5,455 nt of DNA. It comes from an uncultured Actinomycetes bacterium (lineage in GTDB: Bacteria > Actinomycetota > Acidimicrobiia > Acidimicrobiales > Microtrichaceae). The DNA is taken from contig CAIYXG010000494.1 in the NCBI GenBank assembly GCA_903930035.1, positions 1 to 5,455 on the forward strand, read 5' to 3'. This document shows positions 1 through 5,203 of this stretch, one piece after another; position 1 is the stretch's first letter, and each line of letters opens with the position of its first letter. Under the pieces are notes generated by a model, which saw only the letters and a list, made by a program, of their open reading frames with translations, had not been told where the DNA came from and searched no databases. Made by a program: the position numbers and the translations under genes.

Positions 1-699
1 CTGGCGCCGGTTCGGGGCGACGAACGCGCCCACCACCAGGATGGCGATGACCGCCCACGGCGCGACCGACGCCGCCGTGGTCGAGAGCTGGTAGATCCCG
101 CGCACCTTGCCGATCTGCTTGCTGGAGTAAAGCTCGAGCGTGGTGCTGTTGGACGTCGACGCGTCGAGCGTCAGGGGCACGCCGAGCGACTTCAGCTTCT
201 CGGCCACCTTGGCGGTGGTGCCCGACAGGTCCACCGCCACGGCGTCCGGCGACGCCTTGGCGTTCCCCTCGAGCGCCTTGACCAGGGTCGTGTGGGCCTC
301 GCGGTTGGCGGTCACCCAGAGCTTGTCGAACTGCTTCGACCGGGCCAGCTTGAGCGTGACGTCGTTGACCACGTTGTCGAAGGCCGCCTCGAGGGGCGGG
401 GCGAGCACCTTGGCCTTGGGGCCGATCGCCTCGTCGAGCAGCTGGGGCACGTCGACGGCGTCGGTGACGGCCTTGGCGGTGCGGTCGGCGACCGCGCGCT
501 GGATCGCGGCGTCGCGGGCCAGTGGCGCCACGGTCTCCACGTAGCGCTCGGTGTTGGTGACCTGGTTCTTCACCCACACGCCGGTGATGGCGAGCGGGAC
601 CAGCATGGCGGCCACGAACAGCAGCAGGACGGCGAAGAACCACCGCACGGCGACCACGCCGGGGTTCTGGGGGTCGGGCACGGACGAGGAGTCAGCCAT
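1..699 (-). CDS. Actinobacterial two-helix membrane protein with extracytoplasmic domain (partial, C-terminus outside window)
   Basis: An open frame of 233 codons starts at ATG 699 and runs off the left edge without a stop. A short polar N-terminus (residues 1-13, rich in S, D and P) precedes a hydrophobic segment at about 20-42, the first membrane helix. Residues about 44-205 are a soluble, Ala/Val/Lys-rich region that begins with NTERYVETVAPLARD. A second hydrophobic segment at about 207-228 is followed by PNRRQ at the cut. From memory, the RYV-TVAPLA-D--(I/V)Q-AVADR pattern between two helices is typical of a widespread, uncharacterised actinobacterial membrane-protein family; I know no established function. 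The middle region is probably outside the cell, which is inference from the topology. No Shine-Dalgarno is seen. A TACGGT hexamer at 708-713 lies 8 bases before the ATG, so translation may be leaderless or nearly so. The cold-shock gene lies upstream on the same strand, 91 bases away and beyond a strong hairpin. Confidence 0.85.
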   Translation of the reverse strand, partial: MADSSSVPDPQNPGVVAVRWFFAVLLLFVAAMLVPLAITGVWVKNQVTNTERYVETVAPLARDAAIQRAVADRTAKAVTDAVDVPQLLDEAIGPKAKVLAPPLEAAFDNVVNDVTLKLARSKQFDKLWVTANREAHTTLVKALEGNAKASPDAVAVDLSGTTAKVAEKLKSLGVPLTLDASTSNSTTLELYSSKQIGKVRGIYQLSTTAASVAPWAVIAILVVGAFVAPNRRQ

Positions 700-707
700 A
701 GCGAGGC

Positions 708-713
708 ACCGTA
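708..713 (-). promoter_or_regulatory. Candidate -10 hexamer for the membrane-protein gene
   Basis: Read on the minus strand this is TACGGT, a match to the TANNNT pattern, ending 8 bases before ATG 699. Transcription would start at or within about two bases of the start codon. No convincing -35 is visible, because the expected place is occupied by the GC-rich hairpin at 727-756. Single hexamers occur by chance, so this is weak evidence. Confidence 0.3.
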
Positions 714-726
714 GGCGGGAACGAGA

Positions 727-756
727 GAGGGGGACGGACTTTCGCCCGTCCCCCTC
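727..756 (-). terminator. Stem-loop with GAAA tetraloop downstream of the cold-shock gene
   Basis: A perfect 11-bp GC-rich inverted repeat (727-737 with 746-756) encloses 8 bases. Read as minus-strand RNA, the loop bases GCGAAAGU add a G-U pair and a C-G pair around GAAA. This gives a 13-bp stem closed by a GNRA tetraloop. It begins 34 bases after the cold-shock stop codon. The bases that follow (TCTCGTTCCC) are only mildly T-rich, so it lacks a classical U tract, as is common for proposed actinobacterial terminators. It could instead be an mRNA 3'-end stabiliser. Confidence 0.55.
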
Positions 757-790
757 CATCTCCGTTCACCGGCCCGTGCGGGCCGACGGT

Positions 791-994
791 TCAGACCGCC
801 CGGACGTTCTGGGCCTCGTCGCCCTTCCGGCCGGCGCCGACCTCGAACTCGACCTTCTGACCCTCTTCGAGGGAGCGGTAGCCCGACCCCTGGATCTGCG
901 AGAAGTGGACGAACAGGTCGCCGTCCGCGTCGTCACGGCTGATGAAGCCGTAACCCTTCTCGGAGTTGAAGAACTTGACGGTACCCGTCGCCAC
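791..994 (-). CDS. cspA: CspA-family cold-shock protein (single cold-shock domain)
   Basis: This 67-residue protein is one cold-shock domain, an OB-fold that binds single-stranded nucleic acid and acts as an RNA chaperone or transcription antiterminator in the cytoplasm. The RNP1 motif KGYGFI is at residues 13-18 and RNP2-like LFVHF at 27-31. The C-terminal half (SLEEGQKVEFEVGAGRKGDEAQNVRAV, here residues 41-67 split as SLEEGQKVEFEV then GAGRKGDEAQNVRAV) fits the family, as does the length. The position often occupied by Trp in VKWFN is Phe8 (VKFFN), a common variant. The start is GTG at 994: an ATG at 1005 is in a different frame, and the encoded ATGTVKFFN is the canonical N-terminus. The Shine-Dalgarno is weak (GAAATGAG just upstream). 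The gene stands alone, 173 bases after the aminotransferase stop, and is followed by a strong hairpin. The exact paralogue and its cold inducibility cannot be told from sequence. Confidence 0.96.
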   Translation of the reverse strand: MATGTVKFFNSEKGYGFISRDDADGDLFVHFSQIQGSGYRSLEEGQKVEFEVGAGRKGDEAQNVRAV

Positions 995-1024
995 AACTGA
1001 CTCATTTCTGCCCCGTGGTGGGGC

Positions 1025-1030
1025 TATCTA
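1025..1030 (-). promoter_or_regulatory. Weak candidate -10 for the cold-shock gene
   Basis: The minus strand reads TAGATA about 30 bases before the GTG start, in an otherwise very GC-rich 173-base gap. This would give a leader of roughly 25 bases. No good -35 stands 16-18 bases upstream (GCCGAC at best). It is the most promoter-like hexamer I found in this gap, and I hold it with low confidence. Confidence 0.22.
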
Positions 1031-1124
1031 CAGGACCGCACCGTTGGTCGGCACGGCCCCGGTTGCACTTTGCATGTCACCGCCCGAGGGCGGATGACGC
1101 ACCCTACTCCACCCCCGGCCCGCT

Positions 1125-1162
1125 GCGACGGCGTCGCGCGACGGGCGTCACGGCAGACCGTG
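1125..1162 (-). terminator. Two small hairpins just after the aminotransferase stop
   Basis: Within 45 bases downstream of the aminotransferase stop there are two short inverted repeats: CACGG/CCGTG with a 4-base loop (1149-1162) and GCGAC/GTCGC with a 3-base loop (1125-1137). Each has only 5 base pairs and no T tract follows. They could slow or end transcription from the aminotransferase gene, but stems this short are expected by chance in DNA this rich in G and C. Confidence 0.2.
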
Positions 1163-1167
1163 CCGGG

Positions 1168-2532
1168 TCAGGCGGTGACGTACGCGTCGGCGACGTCGAG
1201 CGCGGCGTCGATGCCGGCCAGCCCGGTGCGCAGCTCGTCGGGGGTCACCACCAGCGGCGGCGCGACGTGGATGCGGTTGAAGTGGGCGAACGGCCAGACC
1301 CCGCGGGCCTTGCACGCCGCCACGACCTCGGCCACCGGCGCGGCGGCGGGCCCGGCCGCGTTGAACGGCACGAGCGGCTCACGGGTCGCCCGGTCCCGCA
1401 CCAGCTCGATGGCGAAGAAGCAGCCCAGGCCGCGGACCTCGCCGATGCTCGGGTGGCGCTCGGCCATGGCCTCGAGCTCGGGGCGGATGACCTCCTCCCC
1501 GAGCCGGGCGGCGGTGCCCGGGACGTCGTCCTCGGCGAACACCCGCAGGGACTCGACCGCCACGGCGCACGCCAGCGGGTGGCCCGAGTACGTGAGGCCG
1601 CCCGGGTAGGGCCGGTCGTCGAACGACGCCGCGACCCGGTCCGAGATCACCACGCCGCCGAGCGGCACGTAGCCCGAGTTCACCCCCTTCGCGAACGTGA
1701 TGAGGTCGGGCACGACCCCCCAGTGGTCGACCGCGAACCACTCGCCGATGCGGCCGAAGCCGACCATGACCTCGTCGGCCACCATCAGGATCCCGTGCTC
1801 GTCGCACAGGGCGCGGACGCCGGCCAGGTAGCCGTCCGGCGGCACCAGCACGCCGTTGGTGCCGACCACGGGCTCCAGCACGATCGCCGCCACGGTCGAC
1901 GGGCCCTCCATCTGGACGACGGTGCGCAGGTGCTCGAGCGCCCGCTCGCACTCCTCGGCCTCGGTGGTCGAGTGGAACGCCGACCGGTAGGTGTACGGCC
2001 CGAAGAAGTGGACGATCCCGTGGGCACCCATCTCGCCGTTCCACCGTCGCGGCTCGCCCGTCATGGCGATGGTCGTCCCGGTCGCGCCGTGGTAGCTGCG
2101 GTAGGTGGTGAGGACCTTGTGCCGGCCGGTGTGGTTGCGGGCCATGCGCACGGCGTTCTCGTTGGCCTCGGCGCCGCCGCTCGTGAAGAACACCTTGTTC
2201 AGGTCGCCCGGGGCGCGCTCGGCGATCAGGCGGGCCGCCTCGGAACGGACGTCGTTGGCGAACGCCGGGGCGACCGTGCAGAGCTGCTGCGCCTGGCGGA
2301 CCACGGCGTCGACGAGCCGCGGGTGCTGGTGGCCGAGGTTCAGGTTGACCAGCTGGGACGCGAAGTCCAGGTAGCGGTTGCCCTCGTTGTCCCAGAACGT
2401 GGCTCCGGAGCCGCCGGCGATGGGCAGCGGGGCGATCAGCCCCTGCGCCGACCACGAGTGGAAGACGTGGGCACGGTCGGCGGCGGTGGACTCGGCGTTG
2501 GTCGGCAGGACGACGGGTTCGGTCGCGGTCAC
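1168..2532 (-). CDS. Class III PLP-dependent aminotransferase (taurine/omega-amino acid transaminase-like)
   Basis: A complete 454-residue fold-type I aminotransferase of class III, which moves an amino group from an omega-amino compound to a 2-oxo acid in the cytoplasm. Visible hallmarks are SGGAEANE at 118-125 (PLP phosphate contact), YHG at 147-149 (ring stacking), Asp253-Glu254 in VADEVMVGFGR (pyridine nitrogen), the Schiff-base Lys282 in TFAKGVNSGYVPLGG, and Thr314 in GLTYSGHP. Length is normal for the family. The N-terminal DRAHVFHSWSAQ (19-30) resembles, from memory, actinobacterial proteins labelled taurine-2-oxoglutarate transaminase or 'aspartate aminotransferase family'; the true substrate is not determined. 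The start is GTG 2532, supported by AGGAG centred about 10 bases upstream. The next gene upstream on the same strand is a SulP anion transporter, 86 bases away, so co-transcription is possible but not shown. Confidence 0.95.
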   Translation of the reverse strand: MTATEPVVLPTNAESTAADRAHVFHSWSAQGLIAPLPIAGGSGATFWDNEGNRYLDFASQLVNLNLGHQHPRLVDAVVRQAQQLCTVAPAFANDVRSEAARLIAERAPGDLNKVFFTSGGAEANENAVRMARNHTGRHKVLTTYRSYHGATGTTIAMTGEPRRWNGEMGAHGIVHFFGPYTYRSAFHSTTEAEECERALEHLRTVVQMEGPSTVAAIVLEPVVGTNGVLVPPDGYLAGVRALCDEHGILMVADEVMVGFGRIGEWFAVDHWGVVPDLITFAKGVNSGYVPLGGVVISDRVAASFDDRPYPGGLTYSGHPLACAVAVESLRVFAEDDVPGTAARLGEEVIRPELEAMAERHPSIGEVRGLGCFFAIELVRDRATREPLVPFNAAGPAAAPVAEVVAACKARGVWPFAHFNRIHVAPPLVVTPDELRTGLAGIDAALDVADAYVTA

Positions 2533-2539
2533 GAGGAGG

Positions 2540-2544
2540 CTCCT
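2540..2544 (-). promoter_or_regulatory. Shine-Dalgarno for the aminotransferase, supporting the GTG start
   Basis: The minus strand has AGGAG 7 bases before GTG 2532, which favours this start over internal ATG codons. The same bases and the spacer read AGGAGCCTCCT, an overlapping inverted repeat that could weakly pair with itself and partly cover the ribosome site. Confidence 0.6.
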
Positions 2545-2564
2545 GTTCGGGCTCGGTCCGACTG

Positions 2565-2570
2565 AACGTA
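2565..2570 (-). promoter_or_regulatory. Candidate -10 for the aminotransferase
   Basis: The minus strand reads TACGTT (matches TANNNT) in the 86-base gap behind the SulP gene, 32 bases before the GTG start. It would yield a leader of about 25 bases containing the AGGAG. The hexamer 17 bases upstream (CGCAGC) does not resemble a -35, so the aminotransferase may rely on read-through from the SulP gene instead. Confidence 0.3.
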
Positions 2571-2618
2571 GTGCGGGTCGGGCGCCGGCTGCGCTGCGCC
2601 TGGCGGGCCGGTCCGGGG

Positions 2619-4301
2619 TCAGGCCAGCGACCGCAGCGCCAGGACCGTCTCCTCCAGGTCCCCCGAGAGCTGGACGTCACCGAGGCCCTCGGCCTCCAGG
2701 GCGGACCGCAGCTCGGCCGCGCCCTCGGCGAGCACCAGGTCGCAGCCCTTCTCGTGCAGGTCGGCCCGGAGGCGGGCCAGCATCTGCCCGGCCGTGAAGT
2801 CGACGTCTGCGACCGCCCGCGCGTCGACCACCACGGCCCGCACCGGACCGACGAACTGGGCGAGGAGCGTCCGGACGCGCGTGTCGAAGTAGTCGGAGTT
2901 CTCGAAGAACAGCGACGAGCCGAACCGGTACACCAGCACCCCGTCGAGCCCGTCGAGCGGCCGCGGGAAGCGCTTCTGGAACTTGGGGTCCACCCGGCCG
3001 TCGAGCACGTAGACCTCGTCGTGCGGGTGGTACTGGCGGCGGAGCCGGTCGGCGAGCGCCAGGACGACGGCCACGACCAGCCCCTGCTCCACGCCGACGA
3101 GGGCGACCACCAGCAGCGCCAGCACCGCCACGGCGAACTCCGAGCGGCGGGCCCGGTAGATCTTCCGCAGCTCGCCGACGGCGACGAGCCGGATCCCGAT
3201 GCCCATGACCAGGGCGTCGAGCACGACGGCCGGCAGGTAGTCGAACAGCCCGGTGAGGAACAGCAGGACCACGCCGATGCAGACCGCCATGACCAGGTTC
3301 ACCACCGGGGTCCGGCCGCCCGCGCCGTCGGACGCCGCCGTGCGGGGCGGGCTGCCGTTGATGGCGAACCCGCCCGTGAGCGCGCGGACCGCGTTGGCGG
3401 CACCCAGGCCGAGCAGGTCGACGTTGGTGTCGATCCGCTGCTCGTACTTGCCCGCGAAGCTGCGCGACACCGCGGCGCTCTGGGCGAGCACGACGAACGC
3501 CACCCCGGCCGACGCGCCGAGCAGGCGCACCACGTCGTCGAGCGCCACCCGGGGCAGCTGGAGCGACGGCAGGCCGGCGGGCACGGCCCCGACCGCGGCC
3601 ACGCCGTGGTCGCCCGCCCCGAGGAGCCCGGCGACCACCGACGCCCCGACGATCGCCACCAGGGCGGCGGGGAGCCGGGGCAGGAACCGCTCGAACAGCA
3701 GGTAGACGGCGATGGTCAGGGCGCCCAGCGCGGCGCACCACCAGTTGGTCGCGCCGACCTCCTGGGCCACCTTGACCAGCTGGTCCGCCGGCGAGCCGCT
3801 GACCTCCAGGCCCAGCACCGCGCCCAGCTTGGTGACCACCAGGTAGACGCCGACGCCGCTCAGGAAGCCGGTGAGCACCGGCCGGCCGATGAGGTCGGCC
3901 AGGAACCCGAGCCGGGCCAGCGCCATGACCGCCAGGAACAGGCCGGACAGCAGGACGAGCAGCGCCACGACCCCCGGGTAGTCGGCGGCGGACACCCCGG
4001 TCACCGCCACCGCGCCCGCCGCCACCAGCGACGCCGTGGCCGAGTCGGCGCCCACGACCAGCTGCGGCGACGACGCCATCAGCGCGTAGACGACGGCCGG
4101 GAACAGCGCGCAGTAGAGGCCCGTCTGCGGCGGCAGCCCCACGATGGCCGCGTAGCCGAGCGACTCCGGGACGGCGATGGCCGTGACGGTCAGGCCGGCG
4201 AGCAGGTCGGGGCGCAGCTGGGCGAGCGAATAGCCCTTCACCCACGAGAGCGGGCGGAGCGGCCGGAGTGCGGCCGGCAGCGGGGTGGCCTCCACGTCCA
4301 T
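2619..4301 (-). CDS. SulP (SLC26-type) inorganic anion transporter with C-terminal STAS domain
   Basis: A complete 560-residue inner-membrane transporter. The N-terminal part (about 30-420) is a run of hydrophobic helices in the SulP order: PDLLAGLTVTAIAVPESLGYA at 31-51 holds TM1, GLPPQTGLY follows at 55-63, the TM3 segment has VVGADSATA (82-90), and the QRIDTNVDLLGLGAANAV stretch follows TM8. A cytoplasmic STAS domain spans about 439-558 (VLVYRFGSSLFFEN at 455-468; DVDFTAGQML at 499-508, where Thr503 sits near the phospho-acceptor site of anti-sigma antagonists). Substrate is unknown; the family moves sulfate, bicarbonate, chloride and other anions. TM1 has Pro-Glu (Glu46) where many members have Pro-Gln, and TM8 has Gln274 where many have an acidic residue. 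The ATG at 4301 has no clear Shine-Dalgarno but a promoter-like pair ends 6 bases upstream. The crotonase gene diverges 62 bases away. Confidence 0.96.
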   Translation of the reverse strand: MDVEATPLPAALRPLRPLSWVKGYSLAQLRPDLLAGLTVTAIAVPESLGYAAIVGLPPQTGLYCALFPAVVYALMASSPQLVVGADSATASLVAAGAVAVTGVSAADYPGVVALLVLLSGLFLAVMALARLGFLADLIGRPVLTGFLSGVGVYLVVTKLGAVLGLEVSGSPADQLVKVAQEVGATNWWCAALGALTIAVYLLFERFLPRLPAALVAIVGASVVAGLLGAGDHGVAAVGAVPAGLPSLQLPRVALDDVVRLLGASAGVAFVVLAQSAAVSRSFAGKYEQRIDTNVDLLGLGAANAVRALTGGFAINGSPPRTAASDGAGGRTPVVNLVMAVCIGVVLLFLTGLFDYLPAVVLDALVMGIGIRLVAVGELRKIYRARRSEFAVAVLALLVVALVGVEQGLVVAVVLALADRLRRQYHPHDEVYVLDGRVDPKFQKRFPRPLDGLDGVLVYRFGSSLFFENSDYFDTRVRTLLAQFVGPVRAVVVDARAVADVDFTAGQMLARLRADLHEKGCDLVLAEGAAELRSALEAEGLGDVQLSGDLEETVLALRSLA

Positions 4302-4307
4302 CGGGCG

Positions 4308-4336
4308 ATCTTCGCACGGGCACCCCGACCGGCCAA
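4308..4336 (-). promoter_or_regulatory. Candidate promoter for the SulP gene (leaderless)
   Basis: On the minus strand, TTGGCC (4331-4336) and GAAGAT (4308-4313) are separated by exactly 17 bases. They resemble the -35 (TTGACA) and -10 (TANNNT) elements of the main sigma factor, each imperfectly. The -10 ends 6 bases before ATG 4301, so the transcript would begin at or next to the start codon. The lack of a Shine-Dalgarno before this ATG agrees with leaderless translation, which is common in actinobacteria. Confidence 0.42.
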
Positions 4337-4345
4337 CCGGTGGCC
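4331..4345. promoter_or_regulatory. Dyad in the divergent promoter region, possible operator
   Basis: GGCCA-ACCGG-TGGCC is a 15-base sequence with perfect 5-base arms around a 5-base centre. It lies in the 62-base gap between the divergent SulP and crotonase genes. It covers the candidate SulP -35 and the expected -35 area of the crotonase gene, so a dimeric regulator bound here could affect both. No regulator gene is present in the window, and short GC dyads arise readily in such DNA. Confidence 0.3.
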
Positions 4346-4351
4346 AGGACG

Positions 4352-4357
4352 TAGGTT
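4352..4357 (+). promoter_or_regulatory. Candidate -10 of the crotonase gene (leaderless)
   Basis: TAGGTT matches TANNNT and ends 6 bases before ATG 4364, which places the expected transcription start on the A of the start codon. No Shine-Dalgarno precedes this ATG, which agrees with a leaderless mRNA. The -35 area (about 4327-4334) is GC-rich and does not match TTGACA. Confidence 0.45.
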
Positions 4358-4363
4358 GGGCCC

Positions 4364-5119
4364 ATGTCCGACCCTGCTGCCCCCGCCCCCGCGTCCGCCG
4401 ACGACGTGCTGCTCGTCCACGACGCCGACGGCGTGCGGCTGCTCACGCTCCACCGGCCCGACGCGCTCAACGCGTTCAACCAGGCGCTCTGGTACGCGGT
4501 GGCCGAGCAGCTCGAGGACGCCATGGCCGACGACGCGGTCAAGTGCGTCGTGCTGACCGGCACCGGCCGGGCGTTCTCGGCCGGGCAGGACCTGGGCGAG
4601 ATGGCCGACCCGTCGGTCTTCGCGGGCCAGGAGCCCGGGTACCGCCGGCTGATGCCGGTCGTGGAGGCGTTCAACAAGCCGCTGCTGGCCGCCGTGAACG
4701 GGGTCGGCGTGGGGATCGGCCTCACCATCCTGCTGCACTGCGACCTGGTGCTGATCGCCGAGTCGGCCCGGCTCAAGGTGCCGTTCCTGAGCCTGGGCGT
4801 GACCACCGAGGCGTCGGCCAGCCTGCTGATGCCGGTGGCCATGGGCCGCCAGCGCGCCATGGAGGTCCTGCTCACCGAGCCGTGGATCGACGCCCACCAG
4901 GCCGTGGCCGACGGTCTGGCCCTGCGGGTCGTCCCCGACGACGAGCTCCTGGACCGGACCATGGACCTGGCCCGCCACATCGGCACCCTCCCCCTGGCCC
5001 CGCTCGTGGCCACCAAGGAGGTCGTCCGAGACGCCCGGGCAGACGCCGTACGGCTGGCCCGCGGCCGGGAGGACGCAGCCTTCGAGCGGCTCGTCGCCGG
5101 GATGCTCGACGGGACCTAG
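4364..5119 (+). CDS. Crotonase-fold protein, enoyl-CoA hydratase/isomerase family, probable isomerase-type
   Basis: A complete 251-residue member of the enoyl-CoA hydratase/isomerase superfamily, acting on acyl-CoA in the cytoplasm. Landmarks are LHRPDALNAFN at 29-39, the CoA and oxyanion-hole segment FSAGQDL at 71-77, the second oxyanion-hole segment AAVNGVGVGIGL at 109-120, and CD at 126-127. Aligned by eye to rat mitochondrial hydratase, the two catalytic Glu positions are Thr121 and Phe141, so normal hydration chemistry is unlikely. Glu149 in LGVTTEASAS sits where peroxisomal delta3,delta2-enoyl-CoA isomerases (yeast Eci1, human ECI2) keep their catalytic Glu. An isomerase role in unsaturated fatty-acid beta-oxidation is the best inference; other crotonase reactions are possible. 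The Pro/Ala-rich N-terminus (3-12) is probably disordered. The start is set by ATG 4364 just after a -10-like hexamer. The gene appears to stand alone. Confidence 0.93.
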   Translation: MSDPAAPAPASADDVLLVHDADGVRLLTLHRPDALNAFNQALWYAVAEQLEDAMADDAVKCVVLTGTGRAFSAGQDLGEMADPSVFAGQEPGYRRLMPVVEAFNKPLLAAVNGVGVGIGLTILLHCDLVLIAESARLKVPFLSLGVTTEASASLLMPVAMGRQRAMEVLLTEPWIDAHQAVADGLALRVVPDDELLDRTMDLARHIGTLPLAPLVATKEVVRDARADAVRLARGREDAAFERLVAGMLDGT

Positions 5120-5172
5120 CCCACCCACAGAATGCTCAGCACCGTGGGCGCTGAAGGTGCGAATCGCCCCAC
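5119..5172 (+). terminator. Overlapping inverted repeats after the crotonase stop (possible terminator or leader switch)
   Basis: GCCCAC at 5119-5124, overlapping the last base of the stop codon, can pair with GTGGGC at 5144-5149 around a 19-base loop. GTGGGCG at 5144-5150 can alternatively pair with CGCCCCAC at 5165-5172, with one bulged C, around a 14-base loop. The two stems share the middle strand and exclude each other. No T tract follows either. This may end crotonase transcription or fold within the leader of the secreted-protein gene; it may also be chance in GC-rich DNA. Confidence 0.3.
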
Positions 5173-5188
5173 AACACGATCTACTACT

Positions 5189-5195
5189 AGGAGGT
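5189..5195 (+). promoter_or_regulatory. Strong Shine-Dalgarno of the secreted-protein gene
   Basis: AGGAGGT lies 8 bases before ATG 5204, and with the next base gives an 8-base match to the 16S rRNA 3' end. It fixes the start of the secreted protein. It follows a CTACTACTA run and is the best ribosome-binding site in the window, in contrast with the genes that have none. Confidence 0.85.
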
Positions 5196-5203
5196 GTTCT
5201 GAG

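Noticed and set aside
551..1000. Plus-strand frame spanning the membrane-protein start and the cold-shock gene
   Set aside because: It lies opposite two recognisable genes and through the hairpin; no family resemblance.
1003..1005. ATG as an alternative start for the cold-shock protein
   Set aside because: It is out of frame with the cold-shock domain (11 bases from the GTG) and gives an Arg/Ser-rich product.
1015..2565. Plus-strand open frame opposite the aminotransferase
   Set aside because: Low-complexity translation, no ribosome site, and the opposite strand encodes a complete aminotransferase with all catalytic residues.
2581..2600. GGCGC/GCGCC inverted repeat as a terminator of the SulP gene
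   Set aside because: Only 5 pairs with a 10-base loop, no T tract, and such repeats are expected by chance in this composition.
1379..2680. Second minus-strand frame overlapping the aminotransferase
   Set aside because: Arg/Pro-rich out-of-frame translation of the same strand; a consequence of high GC content.
2571..4556. Very long plus-strand open frame opposite the SulP gene
   Set aside because: Its translation is mostly R, G, H, E, Q and D in low-complexity runs, as expected for the antisense of a GC-rich gene. The minus-strand SulP frame has a full family signature across the same bases.
2677..5016. Long minus-strand open frame overlapping both the SulP and crotonase genes
   Set aside because: It is a shadow: Ser/Arg-rich then Gly/Arg/Pro-rich with no recognisable domain, and it crosses two well-supported genes.
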